This document shows, in pieces, positions 45,152-53,862 of a stretch of 64,000 nucleotides of DNA. A program made the translations under genes and the position numbers. Within the stretch, counting starts at the first letter, position 1. The number at the start of each line of letters is the position of its first letter. The DNA is from Micromonospora inyonensis (GTDB lineage: Bacteria; Actinomycetota; Actinomycetes; Mycobacteriales; Micromonosporaceae): positions 3,038,001-3,102,000 of the forward strand of contig NZ_FMHU01000001.1 in assembly GCF_900091415.1 (NCBI RefSeq). Direction: 5' to 3'. The notes below the pieces were generated by a model. That model was given only the letters and a program-made list of their open reading frames with translations, searched no databases and was not told the DNA's origin.

Positions 45152-45250
45152 TTACTTGTGATCGGCGGCGGCGCGTCCGGCGAGGACGAGTTTGCCGAAC
45201 AGACGCCGGATCTCGTCGCCGCTCAACGGGATCAGCGGGCTGACCCGTCG
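45152..45250 (-). pseudogene. possible transposase C-terminal scrap
   Basis: The minus-strand frame ending at TAA 45152-45154 reads RVSPLIPLSGDEIRRLFGKL, resembling the conserved xLTxxEIRRL segment near the end of IS701-type transposases of actinomycetes. Only ~30 residues remain. Between 45042 and 45152 nothing else is seen. Confidence 0.3.
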
Positions 45251-45720
45251 TCGAACCTGGCGGGCGGCTGTCGCTCCCCGGAGAACCGCAGTCGGGTCAG
45301 GAGGTCGGCGACATCCCGGGTCTCCTCGTGGTCCGGCCCGTACACCACACCGAGGTCCTCGTGCAGCGACACGAACTCGGCTTTCGCCGCCTCGACGTCT
45401 CCTTCGGCGAGCAGGAGCAGGCCGATGTCGCGGCGCAGTTCCAGAGAGGTCGTGGAGACGTCACCCTCGGCTGCCCGTACGTGGGTGAGGACCTGGCGGA
45501 ACTGACGCAGCGCCGTGGTGACCTGACCCAGTCCGGCCCGGCAGTGGGCGGCCTGTCGGAGGCAGGCCATCGCGGCGTCGCCGGTCGGCCCCTGGCTCCG
45601 CGCGAACGCCGAGGCGAGCGCGTCGAACTCCGGCAGCGCGGTGCGGAAGTCACCGCCGACGACGAGGATCGCCGCCCGGCGCTGCCGGAGCGCGAGGACG
45701 CGCGGGTGTTCCGTACGCCG
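45232..45720 (-). pseudogene. TPR C-terminal part of a larger protein
   Basis: The frame reads TEHPRVLALRQRRAAILVVG, FRTALPEFDALASAFARSQG, RQAAHCRAGLGQVTTALRQF and HEDLGVVYGPDHEETRDVAD, four TPR-like units as found in the C-terminal part of actinobacterial Ser/Thr kinases and regulators. It has no start; its upstream end merges at ~45720 with a different frame that belongs to a small gene. I regard it as a truncated tail. Confidence 0.55.
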
Positions 45721-45872
45721 CCACGAACTCCGGTCTGGTACTTCTCCGCGACCACCAGGATCCGGTACTCCCGCTGCCCGGCGGTGGTGCCGGCGCGGGC
45801 GCGGACGCGTAGCTGCGCGACGCGCCGGCCGATCGGCAGGTCCCGGCGGTCGGGCTGGCGCGGTGTGCTCAT
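45717..45872 (-). CDS. small basic protein, 3' end fused to the TPR remnant
   Basis: ATG 45872 overlaps the stop of the preceding small gene as ATGA. The product starts MSTPRQPDRRDLPIGRRVAQ and continues LRVRARAGTTAGQREYRILV, then AEKYQTGV. After about 50 residues the frame enters DNA that codes for the TPR remnant in another frame, so the native C-terminus is probably lost. Family unknown. Confidence 0.45.
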
Positions 45873-46018
45873 CGCCGCTCCGTCGGCCGGACGGGCTCGG
45901 TGTACTCGCCGCAGCGCGGACACCACCGCGACTTGACCCTGAACGTGAACAGACCGGCCAGGAACCCCACCGTCAGGCCACTGAGCACACTCACCAACAC
46001 CTCGGACTCCACGAGCAC
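45869..46018 (-). CDS. 49-residue membrane protein with CxxC zinc-ribbon-like tail
   Basis: GTG 46018 lies seven bases behind GGGAGG. One transmembrane helix (VLVSVLSGLTVGFLAGLFTF) is followed by KSRWCPRCGEY. It is the second of two similar small genes in a row, each a helix plus a CPRC knuckle on the cytoplasmic side. The stop overlaps the next ATG. Function unknown; possibly a membrane-anchored metal-binding peptide. Confidence 0.5.
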   Translation of the reverse strand: MLVESEVLVSVLSGLTVGFLAGLFTFRVKSRWCPRCGEYTEPVRPTERR

Positions 46019-46020
46019 CC

Positions 46021-46191
46021 TCACCTCCCGCCGAGACCGGAGAAACGGTGCCGGCCGGCGTTGACTGCTCTCACGTCCGAACGGGGGCGCGCGCAGCGTG
46101 GGCACCGCTGGGCCCTGACCTGGACGTTCAGCCCGATCAGGAAGCTCAACACCAGGCCACCGAACACGATCATCGAGATGCCAAGTACCAC
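46021..46191 (-). CDS. 56-residue membrane protein with CPRC motif
   Basis: GTG 46191 (or the in-frame GTG 46197) follows GAGGTG. The product has one helix (VLGISMIVFGGLVLSFLIGL) followed by RAQRCPRCARPRSD. It is two bases from the next gene and shares its helix-plus-CPRC plan, suggesting duplication or a paired complex. Function unknown. Confidence 0.48.
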   Translation of the reverse strand: MVLGISMIVFGGLVLSFLIGLNVQVRAQRCPRCARPRSDVRAVNAGRHRFSGLGGR

Positions 46192-46446
46192 GACCACCTC
46201 ACTTCCGGCGAGACCGGAGGCCGGGCGTTGCTGCCCGTAACCGGTTCGCCGTCTCTCCATCGGTCCATCTGGGACATACCGAGATCAGCGCGTCCGTAGC
46301 AGTAGGCACCGTGTTGCCAGCCCGTAGCACGCAGTAATCAGACTTTCCCATCATGTGATGCGGCACAAGGGGGTCAGTCCGATTTTGCGCAGAATGCATG
46401 TGAGGGGTAGCAGACGAGGACACCGGTTTTGTTGCAGAATCAAGAC

Positions 46447-47295
46447 ATGCCTCGATTCACGCCTGCCACGCCCCGATCCCGTCGACTCGGTCGCGAGCTG
46501 CGGAAGCTCCGCGACGCCAAAGGACTTACCGGCGGGGAGACCGCGAAGCTCCTGCGCTGTTCGACGTCCCGCATCACCCGGATCGAGTCCGGCGAGATCA
46601 AGCCGCGACCCGGCGACGTCATGGAGTTGCTGGTGACGTACGGCGTCAGGATCGACGAAGAGCCGGGCACGTCCCTGTTGGAGCTGGCCCGCGACCTGCG
46701 CGAGGAGGGCTGGTGGCAGCGCCTTGGCGGCAAGTACGCCACCTACATCGCGTACGAGATCGAGGCTGCGGAGCTCAAGAACTTCGAGCCGATGCTCGTG
46801 CCTGGCCTACTCCAGACCGAGCGGTACGCCCGCGAGGTCAACATCATCGGCCGCGAGACCGACTCGGCCACCATCGACCAGCGGGTTACCGCCCGGATGA
46901 CCCGCCAGGAGGTGCTACACCGGCAGCCGAAGCCGCTGCGGCTGCACGCGATCCTGTCCGAGGCGTCCCTGCGAACGGAGGTGGGCGGCCCGGACGTGCT
47001 GCGCGAACAGCTTCACCACCTGGTCAAGGTGAGCCAACTGCCCAACGTCACGATCCAAGTTCTCCGCTTCGAAGCCGGCGCGCACCTGGCCGACAGCAGC
47101 GGCTTCGCCCTGCTCACCTTCGAGCACGACGATCCGCCGCTGGGCTACATCGAGACGCTGGCCGGTGAGCTGTTCCTTGAGTCGAGCGCTGACCTGGCGC
47201 GGCTGACGGCGGCGTACGACAATCTGAGGACGTTGGCCAGGTCTCCGGCCGAGTCGATCAAGTTCATCAAGGAGCTGAGCGAGCATGGAGCGTAA
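46447..47295 (+). CDS. XRE-family regulator with DUF5753 domain
   Basis: A 282-residue protein. Residues 10-70 form the HTH (LGRELRKLRDAKGLTGGETA, KLLRCSTSRITRIESGEIKP). The DUF5753 part follows with AAELKNFEPMLVPGLLQTER, QEVLHRQPKPLRLHAILSEA and FLESSADLARLTAAYDNLR. Such regulators pair with DUF397 proteins throughout actinomycetes and control development or secondary metabolism. ATG 46447 is preferred over TTG 46429. The last residues overlap the DUF397 start. Confidence 0.87.
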   Translation: MPRFTPATPRSRRLGRELRKLRDAKGLTGGETAKLLRCSTSRITRIESGEIKPRPGDVMELLVTYGVRIDEEPGTSLLELARDLREEGWWQRLGGKYATYIAYEIEAAELKNFEPMLVPGLLQTERYAREVNIIGRETDSATIDQRVTARMTRQEVLHRQPKPLRLHAILSEASLRTEVGGPDVLREQLHHLVKVSQLPNVTIQVLRFEAGAHLADSSGFALLTFEHDDPPLGYIETLAGELFLESSADLARLTAAYDNLRTLARSPAESIKFIKELSEHGA

Positions 47296-47470
47296 CGTCT
47301 GGCGCACGTCGAGCCGTTCCGGCAGCAATGGCCAGTGCGTCGAGGTCCGCGACCGGGGCGTTGAAATCGACGTACGCGACTCCAAGGCCCCGACCGCCGG
47401 CACGCTGCGCTTCACCCCCGAGGCGTGGACCGCCTTCACTGGCACCCTCAAGGCGGGCGCCGTTGAGTAG
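47285..47470 (+). CDS. DUF397 protein, partner of the XRE regulator
   Basis: A 61-residue protein with the family pattern: WRTSSRSGSNGQCVEVRD, VEIDVRDSKAP and LRFTPEAWTAFTGTLKAG. It overlaps the DUF5753 regulator gene by 11 bases. DUF397 proteins act as the small partner, possibly an anti-regulator or antitoxin. Confidence 0.88.
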   Translation: MERNVWRTSSRSGSNGQCVEVRDRGVEIDVRDSKAPTAGTLRFTPEAWTAFTGTLKAGAVE

Positions 47471-47553
47471 TCCTCGTCACGGTGTACCGGACCGTGGTCT
47501 CAGCACTCTGCGTCGCCTGACCTGCGCGCCTCAGCGCTCCAGTATCGCAACTT

Positions 47554-47568
47554 TGCTATACTCGGTAG
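47554..47568 (+). promoter_or_regulatory. extended -10 promoter, leaderless toxin-antitoxin transcript
   Basis: TGCTATACT at 47554-47562 is a near-perfect extended -10 element. Transcription would start about seven bases later, at the GTG of the toxin gene, so the message is probably leaderless. No clear -35 is seen, as expected for extended -10 promoters. Confidence 0.6.
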
Positions 47569-47904
47569 GTGCTGTGGCCGGTCTTCTATCATCCTGACGC
47601 CAAAACTGAACTCGACGAACTGCCTGCCAACGAACGAGTAGCCGTTGGGCATGCTGTCGAGAAGCTGGAAAGCCGAGGCCCCAACCTTGGCTACCCGCAC
47701 TCCAGCGCTGTCCGGGGTGCCCGGAACCTCAGGGAGTTGCGGCCCCGTGGCGGACGGAGCCGATGGAGGGCGTTCTATCGCCAGGTCGGGCCCGCCTTCG
47801 TCGTCGGCTCGATCGGTCCAGAAACCAATGTCAACCAGCGAAAGTTCGACCGAGCAGTCAGTGACGCTGAGCGAAGGATCGATGACGTAAGGGGTGACCA
47901 GTGA
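47569..47904 (+). CDS. HigB/RelE-like toxin
   Basis: A 111-residue protein of the Gp49-like/HigB group: FYHPDAKTELDELPANERVA, LREL and GGRSRWRAFYRQVG, where the conserved basic residues would bind ribosomal mRNA. A RelE-fold mRNA interferase is the expected activity. It overlaps the antitoxin start by four bases and comes first, as in higBA systems. Confidence 0.8.
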   Translation: MLWPVFYHPDAKTELDELPANERVAVGHAVEKLESRGPNLGYPHSSAVRGARNLRELRPRGGRSRWRAFYRQVGPAFVVGSIGPETNVNQRKFDRAVSDAERRIDDVRGDQ

Positions 47905-48218
47905 TGAAGCTCTCCGACCTCAAGTCCGCCCGGCAAGTCCTAGAGGAACATAAGCAAGATCCGGAGTTTCGCGCCGAGTGGGATCGTACAGCATTCGCTC
48001 GTGACGTCGCTCTACGCATCGTGCGTTACCGCAGCGAGAATAACCTTACCCAGTCGGCTTTTGCGCGCAGGGTCGGCATGACCCAGTCCGTCATCGCTCG
48101 GCTTGAGTCGGGCGACCAGCCTCCCTCAATTCAAACGCTCGCAAAGCTGTCCAAGGGCACCGGCATGGACTTCGAAATCAAGTTCACCCACGGCTCGGTC
48201 GAGTTCGTCGCTGCGTAG
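47901..48218 (+). CDS. HigA-like XRE antitoxin
   Basis: A 105-residue HTH protein starting at ATG 47901 in an ATGA overlap with the toxin stop. The N-terminal helix (SARQVLEEHKQDPEFRAEWD) is a typical toxin-binding segment; the HTH is NLTQSAFARRVGMTQSVIAR, then LESGDQPPSIQTLAKLSKG. It neutralises the toxin and represses the operon. Confidence 0.85.
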   Translation: MMKLSDLKSARQVLEEHKQDPEFRAEWDRTAFARDVALRIVRYRSENNLTQSAFARRVGMTQSVIARLESGDQPPSIQTLAKLSKGTGMDFEIKFTHGSVEFVAA

Positions 48219-48255
48219 GGCAGGAGTACTTCTTCCCTGGGGAAGAGGGCTGGCT

Positions 48256-48889
48256 CTAGCCTGCCTGCCCGATCGCCGTTGATGCGTCGATTTGCCCTGT
48301 CACTGCTGCTGTTATCAGCGCCTGCCGTCGCTCCGAGAGTAGTTGGTTCGCCTTCTGTAGAGCTGATCGAGTCTTTTCGATGCTGTCCCGATGCTCTGCG
48401 GCCTTCCGGATTAGATGTTCCTGTCTTTGTAACGGGGCGTTAGGGATCGGGCAGTCCTTCACTAGTAGAGGCTAGATTTGTAGTCTTGGTGCCTGTCCTC
48501 TCGAAATAGTGTCGACTGTGAAATGACTGGGTCACGTAGGCCAGGAACCTCGGCTCAAGGACTCCTTCCTGGGGGCGAAGAGCGAAGACATGGTTCTGAT
48601 GGAGGCGGCTAGGAATCTCCCCTCGCCATACTGTGCCTCGCCCTAGCTTGTCCAGGTCACCCCCCTCCGTCATGAGAACATCGCCGGGCTGCAGAGTGCT
48701 TTTTTCTGCTAGGCGACGAGGCACGCTGACTTCCGTAACGGAATCAAGATCCAGCCACCCTGCCGGAACATTGGCCACGCGCAGATAGGGTCTCGTCACT
48801 GCATCGCCGGTAATTTCTCGCGAGGAGTCAACGGTCAGTCCGCTCTGTAACCGGCAGACACGTTTCAGTCGAATCGTAGGGAAAGTCAC
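48256..48889 (-). pseudogene. hsdS: type I restriction specificity subunit HsdS, one TRD, frameshifted
   Basis: GTG 48889 overlaps the HsdM stop (GTGA). The first ~145 residues form one target-recognition domain: IRLKRVCRLQSGLTVDSSRE, YLRVANVPAGWLDLDSVTEV, LQPGDVLMTEGGDLDKLGRG, ending KTTNLASTS. There the frame breaks at ~48465 (stop 48440). A neighbouring frame continues VKDCPIPNAPLQRQEHLI and the conserved helix QLLSERRQALITAAVTGQID to 48256. Normal HsdS has two TRDs and ~400 residues; this gene holds one TRD and one spacer helix, so one TRD is deleted and the rest is frameshifted. Confidence 0.78.
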
Positions 48890-50590
48890 TTCGTCACCTC
48901 GCCCAGTAGGGCCTGGATCTCGGCTTCGAGGGCTTTTAGTTCGGCGTCGATTTCGGCCAGGGGCCTCGGGGGCTTGTAGACGTAGAAGTGGCGGGTGAAG
49001 GGGATCTCGTACCCGATCTTGGTTTTGGTGTGGTCGATCCAGGCGTCGGGGACGTGCGGAAGCACCTCGCGGCGCAGGTATTCCTCGACGTCCTCGTGCA
49101 GCGGCACGTTCTCGTAGTCGCGTAGGTCGGTGTCCGGCTCGGGGTCGCCCTTGACCTTCTGCACCTCGCCGTCGGGGTCGCGGACGCCGAGGACGTCGCG
49201 GAGCGCCTTCTGGAAGGGTGCGCCGTTGGGCCAGAGCATGCCGGCCTCGGCCATCGCCGTGCGGACGGCGTCCCAGGCGGCGCGCTTGGTGTCCCACGAC
49301 CGGCCCACCAGCGGCTTCAACGCCGTCTCGAAGGCGGTGACGTCCAACGCCTTGCCGATCGGCTTCGACTCGCGTACGGCGGTCAGGGTTTCCTCGGTGA
49401 CCTCGAAGCGGAGCCTGAGCGGGCGTTCGACGGTGATCCGGCGGTAGCCGAAGTCCTCGTTGGCGAAGATCTTCACCTTGGCGTGCAGCGGGTGCTCCGG
49501 GTCGGCGGCGACGTGCAGCGCCTCCCCGTAGAGCCCGGTGATCTCCTTGATCTGGTCCTCGGTGAGGTACTTGCGCTTGTCGCCGAGGGACTTGCGCATC
49601 TTGGCGAAGTGCTCCCGGGCGTCCAGCAGGATGACCTTGCCCCGGTGGTCGGGCAGCTTGCGGTTGGTGAGGATCCAGAAGTACGTGGAGATGCCGGTGT
49701 TGTAGAAGAGCTGGTCGGGCAGCGCGACGATGCCCTCCAACCAGTCGTTCTCCAGGATCCACTGGCGGATGCGGGACTCGCCGGACTCGGCGGCCCCGGT
49801 GAACAGCGGCGAACCGTTGAAGACGATGGCGACCCGGCTGCCGCCCTTGCCGTAGCCGGTGGGCTGCTTCATCTTCGAGATCATGTGCTGGAGGAAGAGC
49901 AGCGAGCCGTCGTTGATCCGGGGCAGGCCGGCACCGAACCGGCCGCTGTCGCCGAGCTTCTCGTGCTCGGCCTCGACCTCGTCCTTGACCTTCTTCCACT
50001 CGACCCCGAACGGCGGGTTCGCGAGCAGGTAGTCGAAGTGCGCGCCCCGGTGGCCGTCGTCGCTGAACGAGTTGCCGAACTTGATGTTCTCCGGGTCCTG
50101 GCCCTTGATCATCATGTCGGACCGGCAGATCGCCCAGGACTCCGGGTTCAGCTCCTGGCCGAAGACCTTCACGGTGGCGTGCGGGTTCAGCGCGGTGATG
50201 TGCTCCTCGGCGGCGCTGAGCATGCCGCCCGTGCCGCAGGCCGGGTCCATGACCGTGCGGGCCGTGCCGGGGCCGCTCAACGCGTCGTGGTCCGGGGCGA
50301 CCAGCAGGTTCACCATCAGCTCGATGACCTCACGCGGGGTGAAGTGCTCACCGGCCGTCTCGTTGGACTGCTCGGCGAACCGCCGGATCAGCTCCTCGAA
50401 GACGTACCCCATCTGGTGGTTGGAGACGGTGACCGGGTCCAGGTCCAGGTCGGCGAAGCGGGCCACCACCCGGTAGAGCAGGTTCGCCGCGTCCAGGCGG
50501 CGGATCTGCTGTGGGAACTCGTACCGGTGCAGCACCTCCTGCGCGTTGTCGGAGAACGCGCCGATGTAGGCGAGCAGGTGCTTGGCGGAC
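48886..50590 (-). pseudogene. hsdM: type I modification subunit HsdM, 5' end missing
   Basis: An N6-adenine DNA methylase with DPACGTGGML (motif I), LLANPPFGVEW (NPPF motif IV), and a C-terminal coiled segment that contacts HsdS. Homology begins at KHLLAYIGAFSDNAQEVLHR near 50590; the usual ~100 N-terminal residues are absent and DNA of a different gene (a Rad50-like ATPase on the other strand) takes over. No good start lies at the joint, although the catalytic domain is complete. No hsdR gene is in the window. Likely inactive as restriction; residual methylation cannot be excluded. Confidence 0.75.
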
Positions 50591-51360
50591 CGTCGTACCG
50601 CTGCGCCAGCTCGACGTGCTCGACCTGCCCGGCCGGGACGACCTCGCCGCCCGGGTCGACCGGCTCCGCGCCGCACTGCGCCGGATCGGCGACCTGGCCG
50701 GTACCCCGGCCGAGCAGGCACGGGCGCTGGCCGGACTGCTCCGCGCCGCGCTGGCCCACCACACCAGCCACCCCGACCAGCCCTGTCCGGTGTGCGGGGG
50801 TCGCACCCTGGACGAGGCGTGGGCCGAGCAGGCGCACACGCAGGTACGGGACCTGACCCTGCGTGCGGAGCAGCTCGACGCCGCCCATCGCGCCGAACGC
50901 GACGCCCGGCACGCCCTGTGCCAGGCGGTACCCAGCCGGCCGCCGGTGCTCGCCGCCGACCACGCGCCGGACGGGATCGACCTCACCGAACTGCGGAAGG
51001 CCTGGCAGCACTGGGACGACCTGACCGCCACCGCCGACGCCGCGACGCTCGTCGAGTTGGCGCCCACCACCTACGCCGACCTCGCCGCCGCGCTGGCCCC
51101 GGCGCGGGCCGCCGCCCGGGAAGCCCTCGAACGCCGCCGGCAGGACTGGCAGCCGATCGCCGACCGGATCCGCGCCTGGATCGAGACGGAACGCGCCAGC
51201 CGGCAGGCCGCCACCGTGCTGCCTGACCTGAAGAAGGCGATCGAGGCGCTGAAGACCATCGGTGCGACGATCCGCGCCGAGCGGCTCCAGCCGATCGCGG
51301 CCGAGGCCACCGCCACCTGGAACACCCTGCGCCAGGACAGCAACGTCGAACTCGACGCGC
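50591..51360 (+). pseudogene. internal fragment of a Rad50/SMC-like ATPase with zinc-hook motif
   Basis: From about 50591 the plus frame reads LRQLDVLDLPGRDDLAARVD, HPDQPCPVCGGRTLDEAWAE and long heptad-rich helices to about 51350 (ATATWNTLRQDSNVELD). CPVCGG in the middle of coiled coil is the zinc-hook pattern of Rad50-like ATPases. Both ATPase halves are missing, so this is an internal fragment, fused head-to-head with the truncated hsdM. Confidence 0.6.
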
Positions 51361-51398
51361 CGTGCGCACCGGGATGGGCTCGGGGCCTGGGGTCGTAG

Positions 51399-51606
51399 CT
51401 GACGAAGCCGATCGGCTTCCACGCCCATCGCGCAGCGCCGTGCCGGCAACCGGGTCCGGTGAACGGAATGCCCACCGGCAGCCGTGCTCTGGGCAAGACC
51501 CCCATCCACGTAGGCCAGGTGACTCGTGATGATTTGGTATGACAAATCCCAGCGGGAGACCCGTGACGGCGGCGACGGTGCCCGGCACCGGTCCTCCCCC
51601 CTCCGG
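51399..51606. other. junction region, no supported gene
   Basis: The minus strand near 51400-51430 encodes a short KPIGFVSYD segment like NADPH-dependent FMN reductases, but nothing continues it. The remainder probably contains the promoter of the following pair. Confidence 0.35.
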
Positions 51607-52407
51607 ATGCAGACCCGCCTACCAGCGACGCAACGAACCAAGGCGGCGCGACGGGGTGGGGTCTTCCTCGTCGTCGGCTTCCTGGCGCCCTTGGCGGCAA
51701 TCGGCGGGTGCTTGCTCAACGCCAGCGACAGCGGCGAGGGCGGCCTCGGGCGCGCCGAGCGGCAAGAGCATCTATGGACCGAAGACACCGACCCTTCCTC
51801 CTGGTCGGGCGTCGACCCGGCGGACCCGGCATTACTTCCCGCCCCCACCGACGCCGCGCCTTCGGAGACGCCGGAGGCCGACGGCGGTACCACCCCCGTC
51901 GGCCCCATCCCGACGCCGACTGCCGCAGGTGCCGTACCGCCGACGCCCCGACCGACCGCACCGCCGATACTGCTCGACGACTTCGACGGAAGTTCGGGAT
52001 GGAGCGACGGCCACGGCCGCAACGATCTGGGGAAGACCACCGAGTGTGCGGGGTTCGCCCGTTGCGCGGTCACCGGTGGGGCGCTCGTGCTCAGGTACGA
52101 GGACAACGGGTGGTTCGGCAGCTACGTCGACCGCAGCCTGACCGACTACACGTACCTGGTGTTGCGGATCCGGGGAGAGCGCGGCGGCGAGGAGTCCGAC
52201 ATCCGCCTCACCCTCGGCGGCGTTGGGTCCCGATTGACCGGTCTCGTCCTCGCCGGCGACAATCGGACCATCACCACCGGCTACCAGGACCTGCGCATTC
52301 CGCTGGCGGCAAACCGCTTCGACCGCGCCACCCCAGGTGAGCTCCAACTTGACTTCTGGTACGACGCCAGCAGCACAGTGCACATCGAGGAAATTCGCTT
52401 TGAATAG
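51607..52407 (+). CDS. membrane-anchored jelly-roll (carbohydrate-binding-like) protein
   Basis: A ~266-residue protein. After a basic start there is a hydrophobic segment ending LAAIGGCLLNAS, either a signal anchor or a lipobox (Cys). A Pro/Thr-rich linker (~75-125) leads to a C-terminal beta-sandwich: ILLDDFDGSSGWSDGHGRND, ALVLRYEDNGWFGSYVDRSL, TYLVLRIRGERGGEESDIRL, LQLDFWYDASSTVHIEEIRF. This resembles CBM-like domains that bind polysaccharide. ATG 51607 is uncertain; ATG 51526 is in frame. The GH114 gene overlaps its 3' end, so the two probably act together at the cell surface. Confidence 0.6.
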   Translation: MQTRLPATQRTKAARRGGVFLVVGFLAPLAAIGGCLLNASDSGEGGLGRAERQEHLWTEDTDPSSWSGVDPADPALLPAPTDAAPSETPEADGGTTPVGPIPTPTAAGAVPPTPRPTAPPILLDDFDGSSGWSDGHGRNDLGKTTECAGFARCAVTGGALVLRYEDNGWFGSYVDRSLTDYTYLVLRIRGERGGEESDIRLTLGGVGSRLTGLVLAGDNRTITTGYQDLRIPLAANRFDRATPGELQLDFWYDASSTVHIEEIRFE

Positions 52408-53413
52408 AACACAGGCAGCCACGGCCAGGACACGACGCCTCTACCTCACCGGGATCGGCGTCGTGGTACTGGCCGCCGTCCTCGGCCCGGTCGCAGCCAT
52501 CTCGCTGACCTCGACTCCCGGGCAGCCGGCACCGACGGGCCGGGCCAGCTTCCCGTCCGCGTCGACCCCGTCGACCCCGCCGTCCGTACCCATGTCCTCG
52601 CCTACCGGGACCGAACCCCCCGCTACGACGCCAACGACCGCACCACCGTCACCGCCTCCCCGACCCGTGGGCGCGACGGGCTCGGTACGGTGCCCCGACT
52701 GCTGGCGTCCCCCGCTGCAGGTCAGCTGGAACTGGGTCATCGAGGGCGTGCCCAAGCCTCCCTTCCGGGACGTCGACATCTACGACATCGACGGTTTTGA
52801 GGCGTCCTCGGCGGACGTCGCCGCCCTCCACAAGGCCGGAATTCGGGTGGTCTGCTACATCAGCGTGGGCTCCTACGAGGACTGGCGCCCCGACGCGGGC
52901 CAGTTCCCGGCGAGCCTCCTCGGCCAGAACCTCGACGGTTGGGCCGGCGAACGGTGGCTCGACGTCCGCGACATCAGTCCCACGAGCCCGCTGGCCCGCA
53001 TCATGACGGCGCGGATCGACATGTGCCGGGCGAAGGGGTTCGACGCTGTCGAGTTCGACAACATGGACGGCTACGTCAACCGGACGGGGTTCCCGCTCAC
53101 CGCCGCCGATCAACTCGCGTACAACCGGTTCCTCGCCAACACGGCCCACGCCCGTGGCCTCAGCACGGTGCTGAAGAACGACCTCGACCAGATTGACGAT
53201 CTCGTCGACTACTACGACATGGCGCTCAACGAGGAATGCAGCCGGTACGACGAGTGCGGCGAATACCAGCCGTTCATCGCTGCGGGCAAGCCGGTCCTCC
53301 ACGCGGAATACGGCTCCTCGACCGCCTTCTGCCGGGCTGACAACGCGGCCAACATCAACGGCGTGCTCTTCTCCCTCGATCTGGACGACTCCGTCTATCG
53401 CCCGTGCCGCTGA
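52400..53413 (+). CDS. GH114 endo-alpha-1,4-polygalactosaminidase-like enzyme
   Basis: A 337-residue secreted or anchored protein that starts at TTG 52400, overlapping the preceding stop, with GAGG at a good distance upstream. A membrane segment (LYLTGIGVVVLAAVLGPVAA) and a Pro/Ser/Thr linker precede the catalytic TIM barrel: SWNWVIEGV, VDIYDIDGFEAS, VCYISVGSYEDWRPD, RWLDVRDI, MCRAKGFDAVEFDNMDGYVN and LNEECSRYDECGEYQPF. The acidic residues in CYISVGSYEDW and EFDNMDGY fit the GH114 active site. The family cleaves galactosamine-containing exopolysaccharide. Confidence 0.82.
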   Translation: MNRTQAATARTRRLYLTGIGVVVLAAVLGPVAAISLTSTPGQPAPTGRASFPSASTPSTPPSVPMSSPTGTEPPATTPTTAPPSPPPRPVGATGSVRCPDCWRPPLQVSWNWVIEGVPKPPFRDVDIYDIDGFEASSADVAALHKAGIRVVCYISVGSYEDWRPDAGQFPASLLGQNLDGWAGERWLDVRDISPTSPLARIMTARIDMCRAKGFDAVEFDNMDGYVNRTGFPLTAADQLAYNRFLANTAHARGLSTVLKNDLDQIDDLVDYYDMALNEECSRYDECGEYQPFIAAGKPVLHAEYGSSTAFCRADNAANINGVLFSLDLDDSVYRPCR

Positions 53414-53862
53414 ACCGCGTCATCGAGGTGCCAAGCGGGTCCATCGAAATCCGGACGCTCTGTCGTCCCGCCGTTACCCGGTCCAGCCGCGATCGCCCGC
53501 CACGGTAACGGTACGTGGTCGCCCGGTGATGCCGAACCCCGCGCCGAGCAGGGTCACGTCCTCGGCCTCACGGAACCAGCCCAGCACCAGCAGCGTCCGG
53601 GCAGACGCAGGTCAACTCATGGGTGCCGCGCGGTGTCCCCTTGGCTCGACGTGCCCCGGCAAGTAGCCGAACGAGGTACCGCAGAGGTTCCCTCGGGACG
53701 TCGACCATGGCACGATGTGTGATCACGTGGGCCCCACCACCTGGGTGAACCTGTGGTGAGAACCATCTGACGAGGGCCAACCTCCACGTCCGATGCTGTC
53801 GGTGTGAGTGCCTTCATCCGTGTCGCACCAATCACACATCTGCGCCGCTGAGATCAGCTCAG
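53414..53862. other. 449-base gap; possible short gene remnant on the minus strand
   Basis: On the minus strand about 53480-53600 reads LLVLGWFREAEDVTLLGAGF, then GITGRPRTVTVAGDRGW, protein-like in composition but too short to assign and lacking a start. A palindromic region near 53730-53760 (CACCTGGGTGAACCTGTGG) may be regulatory. Nothing else is supported. Confidence 0.3.

Noticed and set aside
50388..52106. 572-residue minus-strand frame overlapping hsdM and the lipoprotein gene
   Set aside because: It reads antisense to the Rad50-like fragment and jelly-roll gene and shows no family features.
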